DNA from: Sabellastarte sp. h YS-2021
Taxonomy: Eukaryota; Annelida; Polychaeta; Sabellida; Sabellidae
NCBI GenBank assembly: GCA_964017235.1
Contig: OZ024938.1
Span: 47,032,332 to 47,096,331, forward strand
Direction: 5' to 3'
Length of the DNA: 64,000 bases
How positions within the stretch are numbered: position 1 is the stretch's first letter; the number at the start of each line of letters is the position of its first letter. A program made the position numbers and the translations under genes. The notes below the pieces were generated by a model, which had not been told where the DNA came from, did no database searches, and worked only from the letters and a program-made list of their open reading frames with translations. This document shows, piece by piece, positions 24,802 to 35,987 of this stretch.

Positions 24802-26204
24802 TTAACAAACTGGGGCAAAAGGGTCAAACACAATTCTAAGCATTTTTAAATGAATAGTGGGGTCTTTTTAAACCCTGTCTATCGTATGTCAATTACATTG
24901 AAGCATTTTACACTATTAATAGATGTACTTTTAAAAAAAAATTCAAAATGTCCATATGTTTAAGCATTTCTTAATGCCCCTTTCACACTACAGGCAATAT
25001 AGGCTGTGGTTATTAGCATAAGACAAAATGCCCCTGTCCTTTAACTACCGTTGGATGTCCTTTTGCAAACTTGTGATACAGTAGTCCGCCATCCCATTCC
25101 TGGAGCAATCTACAGAAATTTTAAAGTGTTTAAAATTTCTGGCTCTAGATTTCTCACTGTGACCTTCTGCAGATAAATTTTTCATACAGTATCTGAAGAT
25201 GACATCTGCGGTTTATATAAGGTTATAACTCAGTCATGTTACATTAGTATGTGTTCGTCTAACAGCTACCAAAGGTGAGTTGAGGTTATCGAAGGTTGCC
25301 TCTCATAGAACAATGTTTGTGCTTATGTGGTCTTACCATCACCCTACTGTTATTCACGGTTACACATTGTGGCCCATGCATGTGCTACCTTATGAATACT
25401 CCATATCTGTGAAGATATGAGGCACCCTGGGAGGCATTTCCGCCGCCAAGAGAAACTTGTAACCATGGCATATACAACCCGTAGTGTGAATGAGGCATTA
25501 GAATTTTGTTGATCAATTAAACCGGAAAATAGAAGTGAAACATTAGACTTTGAAAATGGACGAAACAAAATTTTGTTTCTTTCTTAACTTTAATCTCAAT
25601 AGAGATAATTTGTACTCCTCACTGTTGTAAATGTATATTTTGAAAGGAAGTGACATTTAATCGAAAAGTTAATTTTGTTAAAATTGTTTAAATATTCCAA
25701 ATTATAATGTTCATTGATATTGTATATTTGTCTTTGTTATTAACTTTCTGACATATTTTATCAATAACAATGATAATCCAGCACTTAAAGAACCTCTTGT
25801 AGATTCGAATGGTGTTTGTTTGAAAAATCAAAATGAGTTTTAAACAAAAAAGCAAAAAGGAACACGCTAGTCTATTATGTGTTGCCATATTATTGTATGC
25901 TTGTCGGTCACCTGAGAACATTTTTGTATAAGGTATATGTGGCTTTTGGATAGCCTGTGAATGATATAAGTCTGCTAAAAACTTTGCATTTATCTTTCCT
26001 TTTACCCACTTGAAGAAACTACTATCAGCTACAAAATAAATCTTCCCTGTTTCTTATCAGAGTCAAAAGGTTAGTCAGTGAGACAGATATCTTTTATAGC
26101 TGCTCTGACTGTTGGTTTTTCTCCAATAATGTTTTCAAAATCAAGCAGTGGATTTTTATTGTTCTTTTGTTTCAACTACAATTATATCTACTTATTAGCA
26201 AGTG
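24802..26204. repeat. 1.4-kb tandem duplication, copy 2
   Basis: Same order as copy 1 with scattered substitutions, plus an extra run of about 31 bp near 25114 (GAAATTTTAAAGTGTTTAAA). It ends at AGCAAGTG, followed by TTAA. The junction between the copies is also TTAA, so the event may have used TTAA microhomology. Confidence 0.9.
24975..25497. mobile_element. Harbinger-type MITE inside duplication copy 2
   Basis: Left end TGCCCCTTTCACACTACAGG after taa, and right end ..CCCGTAGTGTGAATGAGGCA before tta. It is the duplicate of the MITE at 23596, so the insertion came before the tandem duplication. Confidence 0.75.
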
Positions 26205-27910
26205 TTAATATTTTAAAATATCCCCTTACTGCAGGGGTGGTATTCACTAATATGCATTTAGATCAGATCAAATTTGAGAATAAAGGGGTTTTTTCTAGTG
26301 AGCCAGCAGATCATATAGCAAAGTATGGATCCCTTGAGCTACAAAGATTAATTATTTGATGTGTTTGTGCAATTGATGACATAAAATCTGCCATAAATAT
26401 ACAGTAATTTGCACGATGTAAAAAGAGTATCATTAATCATCGTCCAGAATTTTTTAATGATCAGTATTTGGATTTTAAAAAAAAAATATGGATGAAAACA
26501 GCATTATTGTACAATCCAAAATGCACCAAAGTAGTCAGGAATAATTACTGGTCAGAGAGGGAAAAGAAGTTGAAGAATGCATTGAAAAGTTCCTCTGTCT
26601 CTGTAGTGGCTGATGAAAAGATCCGCCTTGATATGAAAGTTAATCCATCAAAGTACATGTTACAAATTTAATCCAAACTTTAATCAGAAAATCAGATCAA
26701 ATATTTCGTGAATACAAATCTTAGTTGATCTAAAAAATCTGATCAAAAATTGATCATTAATTACTTAATTACAGCTGAAGCTCAAACACCTAAATTTGTA
26801 TTATATAGGTCTTAACATTTTTTTCACAAAAGTAATTATTCTTGAACAATGTGTGCCGTTTCCTCCTACAAAAAGTGAACCATTCAATTTTTCAGTCATG
26901 AGACCAAATATATAAATGATTAAGTGTTTTATTATTATCCATGATATTAATTTTACAAATTAGATTTTTGAATGTTCTGTTTAAATGCTTTAGGCCTTTG
27001 CTGCAAAATAAATCATTCAACTCTGCCAACAAAGACAATGTGTTTTTCTTGTATCATCTGACTCAACATAAAATGAGTCAGTCAAGAGGCATAAACTTGA
27101 TTCTCCAAAGCCTTTTTATGGATATGATATAATTCAGTGTTATGCCTATCCATAAGTTTTAAGATTCACTGATAGGATTTTTCGAGAGCTTTAGTTAAAT
27201 ATCATCGGTTCTTTTTAACCATCTATGACTGAGTTTTTTTCTTACAAGAACTAGATAACAATTCAACCATTCAAGTCTCCCAACAATGAGACATTAGGCA
27301 GACCAAATATTTTGACTGCCATTAACTGCTCAAAATCGACATTATTAGCTCTTTAAATATTAAAGATGGGTTGATCTCAATTTACTTAAAATGCTCCATT
27401 TGCATGCATTGCCTTGAAAAGTTACAATATCAAAGGGAGACCATTCATTTTCAATTTGACATTTTTAATTTGGGTAGCAGTCCTTTCTTATAATTTTAAT
27501 TATAGTTTAGATGCTGTTTGCATTAAATATTTTAAGTATATTTCAGTACTGACTGGTAAAAAGATTCCATCATTTTAGTCTTGGATTCGAGCCCAGGTCA
27601 TGGAAGAATTTTCATGGAAGGCCTTGTCTTGATATTGACCACTAGCTATTGAAAGGGACAGACATCCAAACTTTAACCTACACTGCTACACCATTCAGCT
27701 TGCTTTATGGACTTTCTGTTGCAAACACAAAAATGATAGTTTTTGGTGATGTTTGTTCCCAACATTTCACAAATACATTTTGGCACTTCAACAATGCTTC
27801 CAGTCTATTCTCCAGGCTTCCATTCCAAGATTATATTGGATGATGTTTGACACACACACTTCAAGAATGGTTTCAATGCTGTCTTCAAAACATGTTTCTG
27901 TTGCTTGTTG
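26205..27910. other. Spacer between the convergent genes 1 and 2
   Basis: AT-rich, with only short random-looking frames. It has a possible tRNA-like SINE fragment near 27575-27650 on the - strand (A-box-like TAGCTAGTGGTCA, B-box-like GGCTCGAATCC). Its right part probably includes the 3' untranslated region of gene 2. Confidence 0.5.
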
Positions 27911-30900
27911 TTATAAATATTTCACTGCAACTAGTTGTATGAGAGCTAACAGCCCAACACGAGAAGCTGTCTCTGAACTGCAACCGTTCGTGGGAGTGGC
28001 AGCCACAGAACCCTGTGTTGAGGAACTTGCTGGTGTGGTTGTAGTTATAACTAAAAATACAACAGTATTGTGTGTTTATCTTGCAAATTTTTTGTGACCT
28101 TTATTCAAGTTAATATAATGGGACAAAAATCACAAATTATTTTCTGGTGCCTAAAGTAATATGAAGATTTGCAAGAACAGTACTTTTTCACCACTTTTGC
28201 CTTGTTTGTCTCGATTCTGGCAGCATTTCCAAATATGGTTAATGATCCATGCCTTTTTACTCTGCTAGTAGAAACATTAAGGAATGCAAAAATATTATTA
28301 TACTAAGCAAGGAAACAGGCAAGGTGGCAGTTAATTGGCAAAAGTGGCTTCTTTCCGGGCAAAAGGGTTATGTCATTTGCTTTACTATTCGCAATGATAC
28401 AACACAGTGTATTGAAGGCGACATAAAACCTTGAATTGTCACAATTCCAGAAATGTTCAAAAACACATATATACGTACAGGTACATACAGATAGAGATAT
28501 GTATATACATATTATCATGGGCAGTATTTGACTAAAGGCCAGGGAATAAAGACCAGAAAATATTTTTTTGTTCCTTGGTATTACTTTACATGGATCATAA
28601 GCACAAAAAGTAAGAGTTTCTCATCTTTTGAATATGGATTCTGTTTGCAATAAAGTCGTTACAAAATTGTACTAAACTAAAAGAAATGAGTAAATGTTCA
28701 GGGGCAAAAACCATTGCATATTAATATGTATTAAAACAAATGAGCAAGTGTTCAATAGGAAAAACATCAGCTGCCAAGATTCGAATTTGGGACTTAATAC
28801 ATCTTGGTCCACCCTTCCAGCAGGCGTCCATAATGTCTGCTAAAGGGCTCATGAGATAATGTTTGGTTGGCAGGAGTTGTTCACTTCAACCATCTGAGGT
28901 AAGCCAAAACCAACAACTAGTTCCAAGGTAATGTCAAGGTCAAGCTCACTTCACATTGAAATATGTGGTTTATATGTGGTTTATTTACTTGTTAGTACAG
29001 AAGAATTGAAAGCCTAAAATGTTACAGAGTAATATTTTAAAAGCCCCCAAGCCCAGCTCAAAGAAGGAAGGGATGATTTTGGCAAAAATGGTAGATATAA
29101 TAGATGGAGCCAGAGAAGCACTTTTCAGGTATCTCTATCTTGCAGAGCTTCTCCATAGCTCATGGGATATGATATTGTGGATTTTCATGTTATTATCAAA
29201 AGCAAGGGTGGCACCTGAGTGCCTGAAGGTGTAAGGTGTGGAAACCGTAAACTCTGGGGGTAATGTTTGAACTTCAAAGCAACCCCAATATGTGTCCCAA
29301 TGACCTGGCTGTGTGGGTAGAATTTATTGGCAAATAGAGGGGCAGATGGTGAAAGAGGTCTTCATACAAGGAGGCCTGTACGGGCCTTAACTGGGCAAGG
29401 GAAATCATTATCTCTGGCTGGTAGTAGTGGTGGGATTTATGAAGCTGAAGGGTTCTAGTCCATTTGACCAGAAGGTGAGCACCCGGTGGAGTAAATATGA
29501 GATCCTGCCTGAGAAAATGAAAATTCTGACTGAAATCTGGAAGAGCCATGTGGGACAATGTTGGACATTGCTGTAAGAAATATTGCCCTGCATGATATTG
29601 GGTCAGAGAGGATATCAGAGGATAGGAATTTTAAGTTGTGACGTCAAAATAGAATTACCCACCCAAGTAGTGATGTTGTGACAGAATGAATCACAGTACT
29701 GATAAAACATATCTCTGGTTTGCGGTTTGTGCCTGTTTTTAAAATAATTATGGATACTTTCGGCTACATTTAAATATTGGATACTTATACTTCACATACC
29801 CAAACAAGGTTTATGAATAAATAAATGTCATTTCCCTTTACATCAAAGTATATTAAATCTCACCTTCACAAATTTTCATGTCTTCATTTGCTTCAGAATT
29901 AGCAGCACAAGAATTACATAAAAAGGCATCAACTTGACATTCATCACAATTTTCCACTTGACATTCAACTGTGAAAAAGGAAACACAGTTCAAGTGTTAA
30001 AATAAAGCATCAATGTGTAAAACTAATAATTTTTTTGTCAAATTCCCATGGCATGTGCTGTATCTTGCTTCAATGAAGGGATACTTTAACTTTCCTTGTA
30101 AGAATAATAAACTTCAAACTGGGGGTGATAATTGTTTTTTTTTTAAATTGTTTTCAGAAGCATGTAACCTATGTCCATGAAATAACGAGGTTACAATTTT
30201 TATCGCATGTCCTTCACATTTGTGGTTAACCTAACAAGGTGGGAATTAATTTGGGAAGTAAAGTAAAATGTTCAAACAACTTACCTTCAATAAAGTACCA
30301 TTTTGGTGGACTGGCATTGCTAACTGAGTAGGTACCATCATGACCTAAACCATCTGATACATCAGCACCAACTAGCTGTATCAGAAATGCTTGGTTTGAT
30401 GAAGTGATGCTATCCACTGAATTGGCAGTAGCTGTGAGAAGCAGGGATCCACTGAACAGATGAACTTGTGTCTCTGTACTATCAGTTACAAACTCAACAA
30501 TTTGGCCGGTTTGGAGTTTCATCACAGATGATTGGGCCTCTAACTTTTTGAGTTTGAAGGTGGCTAAGAATAAAATATAATACATAACTGCACGGTGGTA
30601 AAAGGAGTAACAATGTATTTATACATCATTGCTTTGATAATATGGAATATTTATAGAAGAAATATTTGTGTGTTAATAATACTGATTGATATTACTGGCA
30701 CGAGTTACTTGTGCAAAGGTATGATCAAATAGTGATGGTGATTGATATGAGTAATTGGAAAAAAGAAGAATATAGTATTGAAGCATTTCTACAAATTTCT
30801 GAATGACAAACACTCGTATATTTCCTGTTCTTTTATTCTATTTGAGATAATAATGCGATATTGGATAGAACCATTCTATTCCAGCTGACAGAGATAGTGC

Positions 30901-33726
30901 ACTCTATGACAGAAACAATCCTCCAATTTTATCAATAAAGGCAAAAGCCTTAGTTCAAACCCATGACCTCGGGTGTTACCCACTACATCACCTGACTATG
31001 GAGATTATTCTGAACTTATTCATGTTTCACTCACTTCCTGACGTTCCTTCCACCAGCAGCAACTTCACACAGCTGCCTGCTAAGTCCTGTTGCGACATGG
31101 AAGTGGGGCTGGATGCACTCATAGCATCTAAACCAAGACAAGTGGTGTTGTCTTCACTTACCAAATAAGCAGAGACTACTGCAAATAAAACATGCATTTT
31201 TGATCACATAGTGCTACAACTGTGCACAGTATGTGCACAAATAGGATCTCATTATATATTACCAGGTAGTGGCTTTTAACTGTTTCAATTTATAAACAAA
31301 ATATGTCACTCGAGTGGCACATTCTTATTAAATTTATGACATACTCTGACAAAGTGAAACTTTCAGATATCAGTTTATGATAATACTGGTAGCAAATGCT
31401 GACATTTAAAAAGTCCTAAAATCTGAAATAATAATCCATGAAGCTATATGTGTTTTATGAAGCTTTTCTAAATGTGCATAAGTCTCGGTATAATGGACCA
31501 TAAAGGAAATATAGTGTCCAAGCGGATATAATTCAGAAAAAAGTACTTGTATTACTATATCATACGTAGCACCTTGTTATTTATATAACCCAGCAAAAAA
31601 AGTACTTTTATTACTATATCATACCTAACAGCTTATAATCAGCTTGTAGTTTTATAGGATGGGTTTTCTTTATTTCCTGATTAATAATAAACTTACCCAA
31701 ATCACCAGACTCCCCAGTTGTTGATCCAAACAAACAGCCCTGAAAATGAATTGGTGAAACTGATCAGTTAAGTGCTAGCTATCCCTCATTCAGCAACAAA
31801 ACAGAACTGTTATTTATTTCAAATTGCATAATTTTCTAATGATACATCACCAAATGACATATGTTTGATTGCTCTCCATATTTCAGGCGATTTGTGAACT
31901 TTTCTGAATTGGATTAGAGGCTTCAGCTCACATCCTATCTTTATGAAACAGGCTTTATGACATGAGTCACAATCATCCCGAAACCTCACCGTTCTGATTT
32001 TTATTTTAAAAAATCAGATGAATTTCATAGTGTGGCACAGAGAAACAAAACCCACAGTAACGCAGAAATACATTGAGGCTGCTGGATGGATAAGCACGAT
32101 TCCTACTTTGGTAGATACAATCCAATATTTTTACTCCCAGTAAAATGGATGACGTGTCAGCGATAACTTTGCTCATGTAGAAGCTATTTGCTTAGTGATC
32201 TGTTTTTCATTGTTTCATTGAGGCTTGTAAGCCATCAAAATGTAGGCAAAGATTAAGGTATTTCTTGCTTAACACAAATTATAGCTTGATGCAAGACCAT
32301 AAATTTAGAACACCCCAGCCTAAAATATAACAGGAAATGCTTTTTGGGCTATTAATGGGATACAATGTGATGTATTTCCATCACCCTTAAAATATTATAT
32401 ATAATAACAGCCATATGGTTGTTCTTTACACATGTAATTCCTAAAATGGAACATTGTTGCAAAGTCCCAAAATCTGCTAATCCCTTCGTCCTAGAAGGAA
32501 GCTATTTAATCAATAATTTCTGGAACATAAGAATATTATCATATCTTATTTATTGGTGACCTGAATTGCCAACAGTGGTTTGAGAGTATCAATGGGACCA
32601 GCAGATAAAACTCAAACCCTATTAATTGGACAAACATAGAGTTGAAAACATATGAGATATGCAAAATGAGACAACAATGATTATCCTTTGAATGCAGTAA
32701 CACAGAACCCATATCTCGTCAAAGTAAAAATATTTTGAGCACTGAAATATGTGTGATAATTAATGTGGTCTCAGCTCAGACCAGGAACACAATGCACTGA
32801 TCTCAGAAATGGAACTAACATGACTGCCTTGTCAGTCTGCACCAATGACCTTGCAATACATGCAGATACCCTCCTATTTTGATTTTGACCATTTCTCAAA
32901 CTCGTATTGGATTAATAGGCATAGTCGGCATGTAACACAAAATCCTTCAACTAAAATGACTAGAACTTCCCTAATTTTGCTTTAATTTTAAAATTTTGCT
33001 TCAATTTTAAAGAGGGTGATTGGATGCTACTGGATGGTTTGGATGCCTCCCAGCCCTTAACTGTGTGGTAAAAGGCAACCCAAAGAAGGGTATAGCATTT
33101 AACAAGAACATTTGTTTCACAGAGTAAATGGAAGAATTCAACATCTAACCAAGGGACAGGGCTTAAAACAAAGTCTTAAGACACATAAAACAATTATAAA
33201 AAACAGAAGGCGACCGATTTTAAAACATCAATATGTATGAAAGATGAGAGGGTATTACTAGATGATAACACAACTACACTTTGATAGAGTACACAAGCTC
33301 GCTTTGGGTCCCTGACTCTGTAAAGAGCATCATAATCACTTCACATGCCAGCTATATTGCCCCCAAAAAGTCAGGTATTTTGTAACTGACTATATGACTT
33401 CAATCTATGAACCTGGATTTCAATCCAGTGCTTGAGCATATGTGGAAATTACTGATTGCCTGTAACAGTATGATTCTAACTGTTAAGCTCTTTTTAATTT
33501 TTACAGCCTTGCTGACCTGTAGGTATAGAAAACATCTAGAATTCATGCGGCATAATTGCATCAAGCCAGTTTAAAATATTGCATGAAACAATCACAATGT
33601 CCTGGTATAACATACATTTTGAACCAGTCAAGAATATAGGCGAGTACTTATAAACTAAATGTTGCCACTTACATAGACAATGTACCACAAAGGAAATAAA
33701 ATCATCTTCGCATTTCCTGTTAACAT
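27911..33726 (-). CDS. Gene 2: paralogue of gene 1, Cys-rich surface protein with Thr/Ser stalk
   Basis: Exons in reading order: 33726-33673, 31739-31697, 31178-31035, 30563-30285, 29968-29864, 28050-27911. They give 254 residues with GT-AG junctions and phases 0,1,1,1,1, the same as gene 1. The leader starts MLTGNAKMILFPLWYIVYG; a second in-frame Met at 33705 could be the start (247 residues). Exon 3 carries Y-x-V-x-x-D...C...DLAGSC like gene 1. Exon 4 ends GTYSV...KWYF. Exon 5 is again exactly 105 nt, with C-x4-C-x2-C-x6-C-x2-C-x12-C. Exon 6 begins with a Thr/Ser/Pro-rich stalk and ends in a roughly 15-residue hydrophobic tail at the stop, consistent with a GPI signal. Possible N-glycosylation sites are NTT and NAS. 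The family is unrecognised; the cell-surface location is inferred. Confidence 0.85.
28985..29640 (-). pseudogene. Tyrosine recombinase remnant (catalytic domain)
   Basis: On the - strand 29558-29274 reads HLLVKWTRTLQLHKSHHYYQ and onward. The next frame (about 29250-29060) reads YTFRHSGATLAFDNN, then HELWRSSAR and YLKSASLAPSIIS. The RH-x-GATLAF and H-x-LW blocks match the catalytic part of tyrosine recombinases such as those of DIRS/Ngaro/Crypton-type elements. Stops and frame changes show it is dead. It differs in sequence from the recombinase of the DIRS element at 50839. It lies in intron 5 of gene 2 in the same orientation. Confidence 0.6.
30945..31003 (-). repeat. tRNA-like SINE head fragment
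   Basis: On the - strand, GATGTAGTGGGTAACACCCG followed by GGTCATGGGTTTGAAC gives A- and B-box-like words. It lies about 30 bp beyond the donor of exon 3 of gene 2. Confidence 0.4.
31535..31640. repeat. Short tandem duplication, about 70-bp unit
   Basis: AAAAAGTACTTGTATTACTA recurs as AAAAAGTACTTTTATTACTA, followed in both by TATCATAC. It lies in intron 2 of gene 2. Confidence 0.7.
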
Positions 33727-35987
33727 CACAAATATGTCACCTTTTCCTATTTTTGTTTTATCCAATACAGTATATATCCCAATACAAAATGTTGTCCAAA
33801 AAGCTCTGCTTAACTTTGCCCGTTAAGCGCTATGCTTTCTTTGTTTGAATTTTTTTCTAAAACCCTTCCAGGTTTATAGTTGAAAAACTCAACTGGAGAG
33901 GTATCCTCTGGTCTTTAACAGTTTATATCTAACAGCATACTTCCATTTGTTGATAAGAGTCATTCCAAAAGTTCTCACTGGCAAGTCATCCATTTTACCT
34001 GACATAATAACCCATTACATAGTTATACCTATATGTTTGTTATTATTGTTGGTGGAAACATAGTATGCAATTGATACAACATTAAGTCAACAATATTCTA
34101 CCAGCTAATAAAAAGTCTATGACACATTTTATAGTTTCATAAATTTTAATTGAATATTCGGTATTTAGGTAACTTATGACATTTATATCACCGTTGATGA
34201 TAAAAACATTTTTTAAAATTACAAACTGTCAGTGGTACATTTAAGTAGCCCATAACTTTGGTATCATTTTAAATGACTACAAATCTTTTTTCACCTTTGC
34301 ATAACTTAACTGCAGTCAGACTGATTTGCAAGTGTTAATGACGTCAATGAATGCGATAATCCAGTCTGGCCTGTGGATATAAAAGAACAATGACAAGTCT
34401 TACAGAGAAATGTCTAGAAAGTTGAGATCAGCGGTTTTTGAGATTATTAGTAAGCATTCGACAACTAAACATAAACAACAGCAAAATACTTCATACCTTA
34501 TGTTACACTCTCTCCTTTACTTTGAAAATTCGCATGAGTAATAGAAGATATGTACTGTTTTCTTATTACTATTGCTGGCGTATGGTTCTATAAGAATCAA
34601 ATGAAAACAATGACCATATTTGCCATAGCATGTATTGGCTTAAACTTATACAAAGTGCCTTAAATTCCATAATACTGAATTAAATATCAAGAGCCTTTGA
34701 AAAGTCTTACAAATTAATGTTTGCCACCCTTTACCTACATTTCTACCACATTTTGTGGCCCAAGATAAGCTAATATTGATTCACCGTAGGTCACCAAATT
34801 CACAGTTCATCTGAATTAAATGAGAAATCTGACTTCATGGCCCACTTAATGTGTTGATTGTAGAAATTACCCAGCAGGCATGAGGTGACACTCATCCTTG
34901 GACAAACTGATCTATTTTCCGAATGATGATTCACATCCAGTGAGGCAAGAAAGTGACCTACATCTGGTGGGAGAATGTCCACATTTTTCTGTGATAGTTT
35001 ATATCACTGCGAAATTGAAACAATGACATTATAACAGTCGTATATCTAGCCTTATATTACCGAGAAAGTTTTGAAATGTTAAGATTGCTTGATCAAAGCC
35101 CGCTCTGTTTCAGGCTCAAGTCTGTTTAGTTTTCATTCCCCTCTTTGAAATGAATGCAGCAACATTCCTAACGAACTTGAATGTATCACATTATCTAATC
35201 AACATACTTTTATTGCACTTATTCTTTCCAGGCAAAATATAAGGCGCGACAGTTCAAATACATTTTAAAAAGATAAACCTGTGGAAGATATGCAACACTT
35301 ACTTAAGGTACGTTTAAAGACGAATTCATACGCTATGATTCCAAACCGGACAGGGAGGGGGATGTAACATAATGTAACATTTAGGGGGGGATCTTAATTT
35401 TGTACATTCATATACCTACAATCTATGACATAAAAGCTATTACAAGTAATCAAAAGTGCAAAATAATACGAACTACATACGTTTATATTGTCCCAAAATA
35501 AAAGCTTCATTATCTCAGTATATTAAAAAGTTGCTGGGATTGTAACTATTTATAAATAGTTGGGAGATATTCCCGTATAGTGTTTCAAAACACGTTCAAT
35601 CTGTACACTTGTGAGTTAGAAAGAAAATATGGAGTAATTTAATTAACATCACAAGAACAATGAGCTCAAGTTGAAGCTGAAGTCTTAGAAAATAATAACC
35701 TTCCATTCCCAAAGTTATTTTATGGGGAATATTTTTTTTGAAACTGTTCAAATGTTGTATGCTTAGATACTCGTTTATCTCATACATCTGCTACACAACG
35801 TATAGCTTGTGAAACTTGTCGTTGGTAACATCTGTAGCACCAGGACAAGATAGGATACTTTCTTAGTAGTACTACTTGCTGTGTAGTCAATCAATGTTAT
35901 CACAGTACTTTGTACAGGTGTTCTTTTCAAATCTGAAATTATATCATTGTCTTGGAAGGACTAGCCATCTAGGACTGTGAATTAAAC
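33727..35987. other. Head-to-head spacer between gene 2 (-) and gene 3 (+)
   Basis: 2.26 kb with no coding region I can support. It must hold the upstream control sequences of both genes, unless distant non-coding first exons exist. I see no CpG-rich island and no TATA box that can be placed with confidence relative to a start site. Confidence 0.5.

Noticed and set aside
23434-26204. piggyBac-type element because of TTAA at the boundaries
   Set aside because: The ends are not inverted repeats of each other. The structure is a direct tandem duplication.
26468-26671. Lys-rich 67-residue open frame
   Set aside because: No motif, no splice context, and composition typical of chance frames in AT-rich DNA.
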